A stretch of 64,000 nt of DNA from Daphnia pulex (taxonomy: Eukaryota; Arthropoda; Branchiopoda; Diplostraca; Daphniidae): assembly GCF_021134715.1 (NCBI RefSeq), contig NC_060017.1:7068001-7132000 (forward strand). Direction: 5' to 3'. Positions 46,303 through 58,529 of the stretch are shown here, piece by piece (position 1 is the first letter of the stretch; every line of letters starts with the position of its first letter). The notes beneath the pieces are model-generated. The model was not told the origin of the DNA, searched no databases, and saw nothing but the letters and a program-made list of their open reading frames with translations. Both the position numbers and the translations under genes were made by a program.

Positions 46303-49300
46303 TTAAACTTGACTGGACCCATTTTCACGAGTTTCTGCAATGTATATCTGTTCGCCTGAAGTCCTGTGCTGGAGCGTGATGTACTGGGTGACAAAGTGCG
46401 ATGCAGGATAGGGATTCATCAAGAGTGGATCGCAGAGTAGGCTGTCGCTATTGTTGGCAGAGCCGCCTCCACTTCCCAGAGATAGGTCCAAGGAAGCTAG
46501 TTTGCTGGCTAAACTGCTGGATCCCAACTTGTTGTTACCCCCGGAATTGGATTTGCGCACTTGACAGCCATGAACGGTGACAGCAGCAGGTAATTGCAGT
46601 TCGAGAGAAGCACTCCCCTCTATCTGAATGGATGACAACGGAATACCTACGCATGGCTGAATTAGACGTGTATTATTGGTCAGTAATTCAACCACTTCGG
46701 CCGCCTGAGGCCTTAATGACGGTGTCCGGTGCCAACATGACTTTAATAGTGTTTCCCTAAATTTTAAAAAAATATATAAGAAATATTATTAGCATTACTA
46801 CAACATACCATTCTAGTCTCAGTTCATTTCATGGGCTTACAGTTGAGGTTTAACTCCTTCAGGGATATCAATGGTCATTCCGTTTTTTATGTGCCCCAGC
46901 ACTTGGTTGTTGCTCATTCCCTGAAACGGAAAACTACCAAACGTGATAATCTCGTAGAGAAGAACGCCGTAAGACCAAATGTCGGTCATAGGAGTAAATA
47001 GGCCATCCACTAAACTCTCTGGTGCCATCCATCTCACTGGTAACATGCCTATAAAAAAAATACAATCAAATTGCACAATGACTGAATGTAAAGATGACTC
47101 TTGTGGACCGTGGTTAGAGCAAGGAATTAAATATATCAAATAAAGTCAGTCACGTAATGCTCTCGTTTTACTATTGGCAGAGGATTCAGGGTAATCTACC
47201 GAGCATTTCTTTTTTGTCGGGAAGACGTGCTGCTGCTGCTTTGTCAAAGATATCATCGCTTTCTTGGTTTACACATCATATTTACTTTATAGAGCTTCCC
47301 TAAAGGAATCGACTTATTGCTATTGTTGAATGAGAGATCTGAGCCCTCGACAAAAGAGCTTAGACACGGCGACTGTTTCATATTGCGAATCTCGATAACT
47401 TTCAAAAATCAAACAAGAACGAGATGGATGACATTTGGAATACAGCACTGACCTTTGCGGTGGAAGCGATAGTAATCGTTCTCGTACCTGATCAATACCA
47501 AGAATAAGAGATTAATAAACTTGGTTTGGCTAAAGATATCAATGTATGACTTACATGGGTCGAGCCATTCCGAAATCGGCAAGTTTTGCCACACGATTTG
47601 AGTTCACCAAACAGTTTCGACAGGCGACATCCCTGCAAATATGACTCAAATTGTGAAAATGTTATTAAATCAAAAATGGAAATCAAAACTGACCGGTGCA
47701 CATATTTCAGTTCGGCCAGATAACTGAGTGCTTTAGCGACGTCCAAGGCGATCGATGTTAACCGACGACCAGATATTTCGTCCGAGTCTTCGCGGCTTTT
47801 CTCGTAGACTAAATGCCGTCTGGCCAGCAAGTAAGTCTTTAAGTCGCCTGCCGGGAAAACAAAAAGGAAATGACATTAGAGCTTACACTGTATGGTGGTG
47901 ACACGAGGAGAATAAATATCAGATTTTACCATAGAGAATGAATTCCATGACTGTGTAAACGGGCTCGTTGCGCGTGCAAACGCCCAGCAAGCGCACGATG
48001 TTTTTGTGATTGAAGCGCTTCATCATTTCGGCCTCGCTAAGAAAATCCAACTTTTCTTCCACAGTTGAACCGACTTTGAGTGTTTTGACGGCCACTGCGA
48101 CCTGTGAATAAAATTAATAAAAATAGTTATCAAGGGTTCACAGTTGATCAAATTATTTACAATTTACTTACCCATCCTTTGTCGTCAAAGAAGGCCTCGC
48201 CACCGTAGACAGTCCCGAATGCGCCCTCGCCCAGTTTACGGTTGATAACGATCCGTTCGCGCGGGATTTCCCACTCGTCGAGCGTGAGGAGAGTTCCGGA
48301 AGAGAGTAGTCCAAGCGCCCGCATTCTCTCTTCCGTCTGTTCCACTTTACGTTCGTAGCGACGTTTGAAGACGAAAAAGAAGACGACAAGGCAACCGGCA
48401 AAGACACCAAATCCTAAAATGTTGGCGACTACAATCGCCGCTTCGCATTCTACATTCAATAAATTGGCCAATCCGTCCAGGACGCAGACAGTCGTTCCGG
48501 GTTCCGGGTCGTCCACCGGCTGTTTTCCGTCCCACGTGAGCCACTTGATGAGCGATTTATTCAAGTTTCTAAATTCCCAAAGTTGAATGAATTTCAACGA
48601 TGAATAAATTTGAAATGACAAATTATTTACGGGGGTCCGCTAGTCGGTTTGGTGAGTTTGGTCCTTGCAACAGGAAGAAATCGTCCAATGAGTTCACTTG
48701 ATTTGTTGATCCACTGGAAGACCTGGATATCAGAGTATCGAGACAGTGCGCCAGTAAATCTCACTCTGCCGGAAACGCCGGTAAAATCTGTCTCGTTTAT
48801 GATTCGCCTAAGACTCCTTTGGGATGGAGAGGAAAAAACGGAAAGATGGAAACATAAAGTTAAGCAAATAGCGTTAAGTCCACCGCAATAAAAAAAAAAT
48901 TATTGCAATAATCTTTGATGACATTTGCTATTTCCTAGAATAAGTTAGCAAAATAGAATAAGATTGATGTCGTTCGTATTTATCTTGGTCTCGGGATCAG
49001 AAGAATGGCGTAGAGCTATGTTCTAAGTCAATGTAAAACAAAAATGGGGGGATCAAGGGCTCATTGTTCTCGGCGATCGTGACACGACTTTACAGAGTAG
49101 CCGTATGGATTATTCCAATGTTTTACTCTTTCTTAGGAATTATTTAAAAAAACAAAACAAAAAACATAGAATGGTAAATTCTGCAGTGGGTGGACAATAC
49201 AGGCAAATGTGTGTTGGGGAGAGAAAATGCGCTTACGGGAATAACAAGAAAGGAGGAAGAAAACGCCTTCATACATTAGGCGATCTTAAATAATTTATCG

Positions 49301-52300
49301 CATCATATTTTCATGAGACTACAATAAAATTGCTGTTGCTACTCCGGCTCTGTCTAAAAAGCTTTCACTTTTACTATTCAGTGAAAATGGAATAATACAG
49401 CTCAACGTGAAAAGACGTCGAGCGTTTCGATCGTAAATTATCAAGAGCGCTTCGGGTGGAAGAAGGACATTGTTATTCTGTCTCAGTCTCTCATTGTAAA
49501 AGAAACCCTTCACGCCGGCAAGTTTTATGGGTATAGCTCGATTTTTCAACTGTCATCAGAAATTTGTGGTTATGCCGAAACAAATGGTCAACACTGCAGA
49601 CGGGGGTGAGAACGAAATATGGAAAATACTTAACATAACGGTCGTGAAATAAGCTATCTAGTGCATACAATCCTACCAGAGCACATAGCATTATTACCAT
49701 AATTTATGCATAGCAATTTATACTGACTCTGTGGTGTGGTCTGTGTGGAAATCGGCCGCTAGTGACTCGTTTCCCGCCAGCAATTTGTCCAGCGCCAAGG
49801 CGTAGGTCCAGACGGAATCGTAAATGTAACTGGCATACTCTGAAGTTGATGTGTTGAATCGGGCGCACTGGAATTCGTAGCGACGTCGCCAATTACTGAC
49901 ATTCACCCCTTCTTGCATAAGACTTTCGTTGGGTGCGTAACTCGAGTAAGTCATGTAAAAATGACCGTCGATTGCCTGCCATCCCATTGATCTGTTATAG
50001 TTCGCTCTCCTTCAAAAAAATGAATCGAAATACCTGAATTATTTGCTCGGTTGAACAGGGAATCGCTTCCAGGGTGCGATTTGATTGACTGACGCGGCTG
50101 TCGATATCATACCAAATGGGTGTGGGACCCTAGAATAGGAATTGGGTTGGTATAGTTTTGAAATTTGGGATTACTACTACGTCTAACAAAATTGTGTTTA
50201 TATAACTTACTTGAAAGAGTTCAGAATTAAAATTTGGCAAAAACCAGACGTATCCTTCTTTGGCTGTCATGTTGAGTCTAAAGGCTTGGCACATGACTTC
50301 GCAAGCTCGTTCTTCATCAAATTCGCCAACGATAATCTTGACTCTCTTCGCTTTGAGATCCTTCAAGTACTGGACGAACAATTCATTAGAAATCTTTTGA
50401 TATCATTTCATACCATCTGAACAGATAAATACCTCCAATGAAGAGATGCTGGTGATTTTACGAGTGGTAACAAATGTGATTTTGTTACTCTCCGCGTAAT
50501 CTTGGACCGTGTTCACATAGTCAGAGTACTTTTTCCCATCGCTCATCAAAGCGCCAACTCGTTTCCAGCCAAGCTGTTGGAGCAGAGTCAAAAAGACGTA
50601 TCTGCAGGATAACCATCAAATAAAAAGAGAAAAAAGAAACTTGTTTGGCACTCTATATCTTTAGCAGTCTGCTGCTCGCTTTGATTTCTCATTGTCGATT
50701 TGGCTAATACTCAAGCTAGGAAACTTTTGGCTAAGAGAATCAATTTAGAAAAATGAACGCACTTGAATTGGCCAGTCTCGCCGATCGTGCGGAAGAAGTA
50801 TGGAAATTTGTTTCGATCCGCAAAACTCGATCCTTGAGCGCTATAGCTGATGGCGATCGTTTTAAAACGTTTTGAAACTCCCGCCACAGGCTCCACGGTA
50901 TCGGAACAGGCTGGACCTGTAAACCCGGACAGATACATGGTCAGTACATAGTTACCGTGAAGTATTTAAATAATTCATGGAAAACCGATAAGTAAAATAG
51001 TGTTGGACGATATACTTACCGAGAATGCCGACCATACGGTTAAAGCTCTTGAAGCGCAGATAATCGATGAAGCTCTTCATGACCATGTCAGCTGAGCACT
51101 GTCCGTCAGCAACGAGCAGTTTAAGTTCGTAGTCCCTTAGGATCGTCCCGTTTCGATTGATGGCATCGACGGCCATTTGGGCAGCTAAACGGGACCGCAA
51201 GGACTCGTAACAGACCAAGCGAAGCGATTCCCATGATGGGGGTATTTGTCTATATGCCTAATATTGTACCTGGCACCATCCCTGGACCACTCTTGTAAAA
51301 CGGACCGCTGATGGGGAAAATCCCGCCTATGTAGAGTTCCATTTTCACGGTCAGATCCGACGGTTTCCATTGCGACCAGACGTCCGGATTGCGTTTCATC
51401 CAGTCGCAGGCGATCTCTTCCACTAGCGGTTCCTTTTCCGGACGCTCATTGTACAGATGCAACATGGCGTTGTACTCTTCCTGTGTGAAGAAGACCCGTT
51501 GCAAAGCCTATAGTAGAAAACGGGGGAGAAAAATAGACATCGGATAAAGACATTGTTCACTGTTAAGATTTATTTTGCGTTTGCCGTTGAGTGAAAACTA
51601 TACTGCAGACGAAAACATCGGGCTGATGGCCAACATTACTCCAAAGATAAACCGAGCGCTTGCATTTCGTTGTAAAGCGCTTTTTCAGTTAGATATATGT
51701 AGCCAATAAAAAGTATTTCTACGCATGAAATGTTTAGCAAATAGATATCCATCCCATTCTCTTTCTTTTCAGCGTTGGCGAGGTTTTCATCGCACTGTTA
51801 TATACAGTACAAAAAGAAAAAGGAAAAGGGAATAACGGCCAGGGACCATAGCCAGATCCGGGAAAAGAAAGGGGCGGGACTTTGAATCGTTAAAGGGGAA
51901 TTTTATTTTCGTTCCAGTTTGTTTATCAAAGCCAATTGAAACTTTGGCTTCCAAAGGGACCGGTTTTGGATGAGACCCTTTAACGAAAAAGTTGAAATCC
52001 TCGTATTTTTTTGAAGAAAGAAAAGGCCAATTAATAATAAAGTTGTTAAAAGAAGAATCCAACTAATGCAAAAATCAATAAAAGGAGCATCCCTTTGGCG
52101 TGTGTGAGAAACAATTTAGAGATCTCCCCCCTCTGAATTGCCATTTCTTGCGAATATCTAGCGATGTTGTGGGAATATAAGCGAGAATAATTCTATCAAT
52201 GTAGCCAATATAGCAAGCATAGCGGATTAAACTAGTTGAGAATGCTATCGATCTGTTGATCACCAGTGAAATATAGCTCACTTGGGTATTCTTTACATTA

Positions 52301-55300
52301 TACGACAACGCCTAAAGGATCGTCGTCGTCGATAGAGTAAAGTTTCGCTTTTTATTTTCACCGCAAACACTTGGAAAGATGCTATGGGCTTTTTTAGTTG
52401 ATCGCCTATTCTTAAGTTTGAAATAATAAGACTGCACATAAATAAAAAAAGGGATAAAAGTGGATTCGGAGGATTAAGTGTAAAAGTAAAAAAATATGGC
52501 AAATGTAAGGGAGAAAATAAGTAAAGTCTTGTGAAATGTTGTTTGGTAACTTCAAAAAGGAAAGGAAAAATTGCTCAGTTTGAAATTCTACCTCAGAGAA
52601 TTAGGTGTGGCGGCAGCTGCCTGTTGGTCATAACATTTTCTAGTTCTACTTAGCTTCACTTGTAGTAAAGTTTAACATGATTTAATTTCTAAATGATTTG
52701 ACAACCTAAATTGTGAAACATGGGTTTGTCGGCTGTTAATCCAAGAAAATGTTGCAAATTATGAGCAAGAATATGTTTGCCAAGTAAACTGTTGAAAATA
52801 CGGTAAATGATTAATACTGAAGTACAAAAGAACTTTTGAGAAAAACTTGAATAAACAAATAACAAATTTATGTTTACCATGATGCTGCCTATGATTGTTT
52901 TCACAGAAGCCTGACGTGATTTTCCTGCAGGAACCATCATTTAACCACAAACAACCCATGTTTGTTTCACAATTTAGATTGCTGAATGATTTTCAAGACA
53001 TAGCTTGAAGAGCTATGATGATGATTTCTCGAGAAGCGAAGAGCAAATAGAACATGTTGTGTACCACGCTTTCATGTGAATAGTTGAACACGATTGCTTT
53101 CCAGGTAGAATGCAAACAATACTTCACAAAGTTATAAAATACTTCAACAAAATATACTATTTAATATTTTGAAATTGTATTTTACCTTTCAGCTGAACTT
53201 TTAATGTTATCATTTCGTTTTTTTTTTTGTAATCTTCGTCTCATTTTTGAAAATTGTAATAGCCTAAACTAAACCAAAGCAGACGACACTTTTCGATAGA
53301 AACAAAATCGACCCCTCCCCTAAAATCCAAACCGCTCAGAATTCAAAAACGATAAAAGAGATTTTCTCACCCGCGCTCGACATCCACTTATCCGGATTAT
53401 TTTAGTTAAATAGTTCGTTTCAACAAGTGTACTAAGCCCTCCCCAAAGTTAACATATTAAGTCATAATTTGCACGAAACCCGCAGATTAATTACTTTTCG
53501 ATAAAAGCCATGCCTCAATCTAAAACCCTGCAGAACCCTCTTGGAAAGCCAATAGGAAAAATGTAATAGGGTGACGCAGCAGGACGTGTCGCTGATGGAG
53601 GAAAATAGTTCACCCTGTTGGATTATTCAAACAGAGGCTCATAGCCACAGCTTTGGATACTCTGGACGAAGGTTATGGGCGTGACGAATAAAGCCTCCAG
53701 TCCCGTCTAACGAAACGGTCCACAAAGTTCACAATTTCCCACAGATGGGACCCGGCCGATGGGACCTTCGAGATGAATAGCCACCACATCCCATACATTT
53801 ACATAGGCCAAAGATTTCCATATGCGATTTTCTTATAGTCTCCCTATCTCCGTTGGAGTGAAAAGCTTCTTTTAAAAAATATAAATATTAGTGCTATCTT
53901 ATTTTTTTACGGAGTATAATCAAATCAAATCCTTAAGAATAACTAACGGCGTTCAACGTCTATACGGGGAGCTGGAGGAAATCTCAACTTGACATTTGGT
54001 GGACGACTGTGCCGCTGGTGGCCAAAACAACAAGTTTAGGCTAGAAATATAGTGACAATTTGATTATCTTGTCTAGAAAAAAGTCTGGGAAAAAGTATAT
54101 GGTTGCGTCAATATTAAGTTTAGACTGCTTTGTTGGCAATTGTTGTAAAGTGTGGACGGCCGGCCAATTCCGGCGGGGGCGTACGGAAGGAAGTTTTTTC
54201 AAGGCTTTCTTCTCAAAGTCGCACTGCTTTTTCGCCCACAAAATGAAATAAATAAATAGTAATACTAAAAAAATTGGGAGAGTATAGAAACGAGATTTAT
54301 TATGTTTATAATATATAGATAGATATATATGTACTTGTATTCTCTTGCGCACCGCTGTCGTAAAAATCTACGCCAGATGACAAATAGTTTGTTATATATT
54401 TTACAGCATGCGCCAGCACAGTCTGTTAGGTTCCTTATATTTCTTTTTTAACTTTTCACCTTTACGATTCTATGCATTATTCAGTTTTCAAAGTTGGAAG
54501 ACTCCCGCCCCCACCCCAGTTCGTTGGAATCGACTGTAATATGCATTTCGACGTCGTACAGATAATCGAGTCCTTTCAAATTTATTTTGAAGTATATAGC
54601 TACATCAGCCAAGTACAGTGAATTGAGAGTGGATACTAGCTGCTTAATGCGTAAACTAGCGGAAGGATATGGGGGAGAAACCGTGTTTTTTTTTATATCG
54701 TTCACCTTGGCACGTGCAAGAAAAATCGATAAACTTAAAATGTAGGGCAAATCATAATTATAGCTACGTCTACAAATGAACGGCATTGTAAATAAAAGTA
54801 GCTAGCATAGCAATTACCGATCTGAAAAAATATTATGTTTCCTACCTCGAAGACGAGTTTGGCTCCTTTCTTGAGGTAAGTCCAGGCAACCTTTTCGAAG
54901 CGCTGGAATTCGTAGGCGCATCGCATATCTAATCAATAGAGCGTCGTCAATTATACTGAAAAGGTTTTATACGTGTTTCATCCAGCAGAGAAGTAAAAAA
55001 CTAAAATTGCCAAAGCTCTTACCGCTGTCTGGCGTGGAGAGGGTCTCACACTGTGGGAAAGACACGCTGAGAAATTCAGCACTTTCGGTAATGGTGCTGG
55101 GCCTCCAAGCGAAGAACATGATGGAGCGTCCGGATAGGCGTCGACCAACGTCGTTGAAGAAATCCCGGACAACGCGGTCGGCATTGGGTCCCAGCCACAC
55201 CACCTTGACTCGTAGTCCCAGCGACGGAATTTGCTTGATTAGAAAACTCATGTAATCTATTTGGTGAAAGGATAAACATTTCATTATTCCGGTCTTTTCT

Positions 55301-58300
55301 AAATAATCGATCGTTTGGGATATAGACTACCTGGATATTCTGCCAGAAGGACGGCACAGGGTGGCATATTTCCAAACTCATCCTCACGACAATATTCAGG
55401 GTAGAATATTCCCTTATCGCAATAACTAGCATCGCAATAGTACCTTTAAAATGAGAACGACATTAAATATAACTTGGTATAAAATAGCATTGCCTTATAT
55501 TCTTGGAATTTAAATTTTAAAAAACCTTCCGGTGGTTGGATCTTTAGTGAACTCGGCCAGTCGCCTCATCTCTTGGGCATCAACGTCAAAACGGGTTGCT
55601 ATCTCCGGGTCGAGAAGACTCCGCCAGTGATCGGGTAACGGGATACTATTGATGGTCCATTGAGGCATGAACCAACCGAATCTAAACAAACGTACGCACG
55701 GACCATCAGAAAAGTTCGCCACGGATGTCTAAACATGCGCTGTCGATCGGCCAAATAAGCCGATCAGATGACGTCAGCAAACACCGCAGGAATCTCGTAC
55801 GGATAGTTATAAAAAGGAATTCCCGTTTGGGTTATTTTTCCAACACTTTTACCGCTTGAAAACAAACTGCTGCTGGTCGATTCTATTTCCGTCATAAGAC
55901 ATCCGATCTAATACCCTTATTTTCTGACTGACACACAAAAGCGACAAGCTCAGCTGACATAATCGCAATCAAAAAGAGAGGATGAACGACCTCAGCGAAA
56001 AATTGTGATTATTACAACGATTTTAATTGGCACAAAAAAATCTAAAATTTGGTGATCAAAATTTGATTTTTAAAAAGTGTCATCTTACCTTCCGCCAGGC
56101 CCCAAGAGACCGCACTCTTCCAAGTTCCCGGAAGCCGACCACTGTTCCATGTTGTATCCGAGCGGGACCCAAACTTCCAGATTGATCATCGTTTCCGGAA
56201 CGAACGACTCCGACTGCAATTCGGCCGAGTCGCAACTGCAATTTTCATATTTCCAATTATATTAAAACAATCGAGAGACGAAACGCTGAATCATTCTGTT
56301 GTTTTTTTTCTCTGAATTTCTTTTGAAATAATCTTTTAACTTAAATATTTAATGTCAAAGCCTATAGGGGGTATTGAATGACGGTGGCTACATCTAAAGT
56401 AAAGAGGCTTCCAATTCGCTTGGCTGACTCCCGCCCGTACATAGCTCCGCTGGTAACTTAATGTGACATTTGACCCGACCGATGGCCTCAATCAATCAAT
56501 TTCAACGTTCTCAGTGCACCCTGGGGTTTTCCATCAGTGTAACTATATAGTACTGCGGTTCGTTTTCTTTTTTTTTCCATTAGTATAGATTGGTCGCATC
56601 AGGTCGTTGTCGCCATTAGAGACACGTGTGTGTGCTGGCCTATAATATAAGAGCTAGGTCGTTATATGTACGCTGAACCTTTTTGGATGGCCCCCGTTAT
56701 ATGGAGGACACTTTCACATGATTCATATGTGTTGTAGAAAGTTATATTGTAAAATGGGATTATGGCAATCTTTCGTGACTTGGTATCTGGTTCGTGACTT
56801 GCACCAATATAACGCGCGGAAGGGATGATGTATTTCGTTGGTGAAAGATGAAGGGCGACGATGAAAAAGTAGATCAGCAGGCCTTTATTTTTGTAAAGAT
56901 TTGTGGGCCTAAATTCGTGTGCCCGTTGTCTCCATACCAGCAACGGCGGTCACCATGGCTGTGTTTTATAACCAGCATCTATAGAGACATATAAACCTCC
57001 TTTTTCGGTGTTGTAAGGATGCGCGCGCGGGGGTTTAGCTTCTTTATTTTTTCACATTAAGAGGATTGGCTCTATAATAAGTTTTATCTAGTATATGATT
57101 GACGTCCTCGAAATGCCAAAGGTGTACCTAGTAGGGACCACTTGTTATTAGCCCAAAGTTTAAAAAGAAGTAGTTAGCTATATAGTATAAAAAGTAGAAA
57201 TTCAAAAAGTTCATGAGACTATGTGCACTTTTGCCGGTGCCATTTCAAGAAGAAACATACTACCGTACAGCCTATAAACCCGTAAAATATATTAACAGCT
57301 TCCATCCCATATAGTGCACAGCCCCCCTACGGCTATATAGGTTGTAGTATAATCTTTATAGCCAATATCAACCCACCCAATATTTTAAAGAGCCCCGGTT
57401 GGCCCCGGTTTGAAATGTTGGTCGTATAACTATCCTTACGTTCAGAAGGACGATCGTTATTGGAAACGAACCCATATAATGAAAAACGTTTCAAAGAGTT
57501 ATGCAATAAGTCGTTACAAAAATTGCCAAACACGCAAATCGATATAAAATAATAAGTTTGAATTTAAAACAAAAAAACCAACTTGATGGGATTGGAGCAT
57601 CCGGCCATCCGGCTGAGGACGGCCGAGACGTTAAAGGCATCGCGACGCTTGGTGACGGTCACGTTACGATAGCCGAGCACTTCCCGTATGAAGATGGCGA
57701 AGACGGCCGTCGAGAGCTGGTGAGTCACTCTGTCCGAGGCTTCCAGTCTGAGTTCCAGCGCTTTATTGTCGTGCAGGAATGAGCGGGCCGGCTTTTGGGC
57801 CATATTCAGCCCCACCGCGGCTATATACTCGTTCATATACAAGTATAGCACAAAAATGAGGAAAACATATTAAAAACTGTTATATGACTATATGCCCATT
57901 AATCATAAATCTTGGGCTGGTTTTGAAGGACTGGTGACATTTACTCGTCCTGTTTTATTATTGCCCAAAAGCAGCGGGATTTTTGGCATGAAATGTACAC
58001 TGTAAATCAGACCCCCGACTATTACATTACGTATAACCGCATTATATTACCACAGACATTACATTCCATATTTTTCTATCCCCCCCACAAAGAAATTTTT
58101 TTCTTTTTTTAAAATGCGCTCACGTCGCTTATTAAACTAATGTGGCTACGTGAATTGAATCAATTAGCTAATGACGTTGGCAATTCAAATAAAAATCATC
58201 GACAAATATAATAACCAAATTATAAGGTAAAACATGTTGTCGAAGGTAGAACATGAAGTCGATGATGTGGTTGTAGATATACGTCAACAAATTCGGCCAC

Positions 58301-58529
58301 AGGCCAATTATCGTCAACATGATCAACTGCTGCTGTTTCTAGGTGGGGAAAAAGGAAAACAAAAATAAACCTTACCCAGTTGGTCGTCGGTTAGGCACTT
58401 GCTGGTCGATGGAGTTGAAAACGATCCTTCAACTTGAACCGACGACACGGTGGACGTCATGCTGGCCGCAATCATGGCCGTATGAAGCATTACGTGGAGC
58501 GTCATGGCGCTGCTGACTTTTATCGCCAT
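46303..58529 (-). CDS. VKR: Venus kinase receptor with an additional N-terminal OpuAC-like binding domain
   Basis: Receptor tyrosine kinase of about 1370 residues from more than 20 exons. A signal peptide starts at ATG 58529. Residues about 50-405 form an OpuAC/glycine-betaine-binding-like domain (listed separately). Residues about 410-830 form an ANF-receptor-type Venus flytrap (IGGIFPISGPFY, AAQMAVDAINRNG, FFRTIGETGQF, YASYIYDSVWTYALAL, GVSGRVRF). A membrane span lies near 873-898 (IVVANILGFGVFAGCLVVFFF). The kinase has GEGAFGTVYGG, AVKTLK, RDVACRNCL, DFGMARP and the insulin-receptor-type activation loop MYENDYYRFHRKG, then PVRWMAPESL and the helix with SCWHRTPSLRPQA. A tail of about 110 residues follows. 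Flytrap plus this kinase is the Venus kinase receptor family, known from flatworms and many invertebrates and activated by amino acids or peptides in studied cases. The stop is at 46303, about 280 bp from the convergent ACOT13. Early exons: 58376-58529, 57583-57760, 56089-56235, 55526-55681, 55331-55443, 55023-55256, 54846-54928, 51270-51507. Confidence 0.88.
51360..57760 (-). other. Exons encoding the OpuAC-like domain of the VKR gene
   Basis: Exons 2-8 (genomic span given, introns included) encode residues about 52-405. Landmarks shared with bacterial glycine-betaine/choline binding proteins: an opening strand LELRLEASDRVTHQLSTAVF with a following LGYRNVTVTK; INLEVWVPLGYNMEQW (the DV.LE.W.P strand); FGWFMPQW (the GW..P motif); and a final lobe ending EEIACDWMKRNPDVWSQW, which matches the AA..W...N...V..W terminal helix of that family. 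Exon phases agree across all joins (1, 2, 2, 2, 1, 1, 0). The weakest point is the acceptor of exon 2 at 57761-57764 (AAAG), chosen because it preserves the frame from the signal-peptide exon. Several extra cysteines (YYCDASYCDKG, YCREDE, PPCAVL) suggest disulfides suited to secretion. Confidence 0.75.
51508..54845 (-). other. 3.3-kb intron inside the VKR gene
   Basis: Donor GAG/GTAGG at 54845 and acceptor CTACTATAG ending at 51508, phase 0. By far the longest intron of the gene. It splits the OpuAC-like domain between KLVFE and ALQRVFF. I see no nested gene: open frames inside are short and without domain similarity. Confidence 0.6.

Noticed and set aside
48900-49700. Several ORFs in the VKR intron between the exon ending at about 49730 and the exon starting at about 48816
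   Set aside because: The splice from HTTE to SLRRIINETDF keeps frame and restores the flytrap sequence, so these ORFs are intronic chance frames.
54000-58529. Reading the OpuAC-like exons as a separate secreted protein gene
   Set aside because: The last upstream exon ends in phase 0 without a stop and is completed by the first exon of the flytrap block, which supplies the missing C-terminal helix of the same domain.
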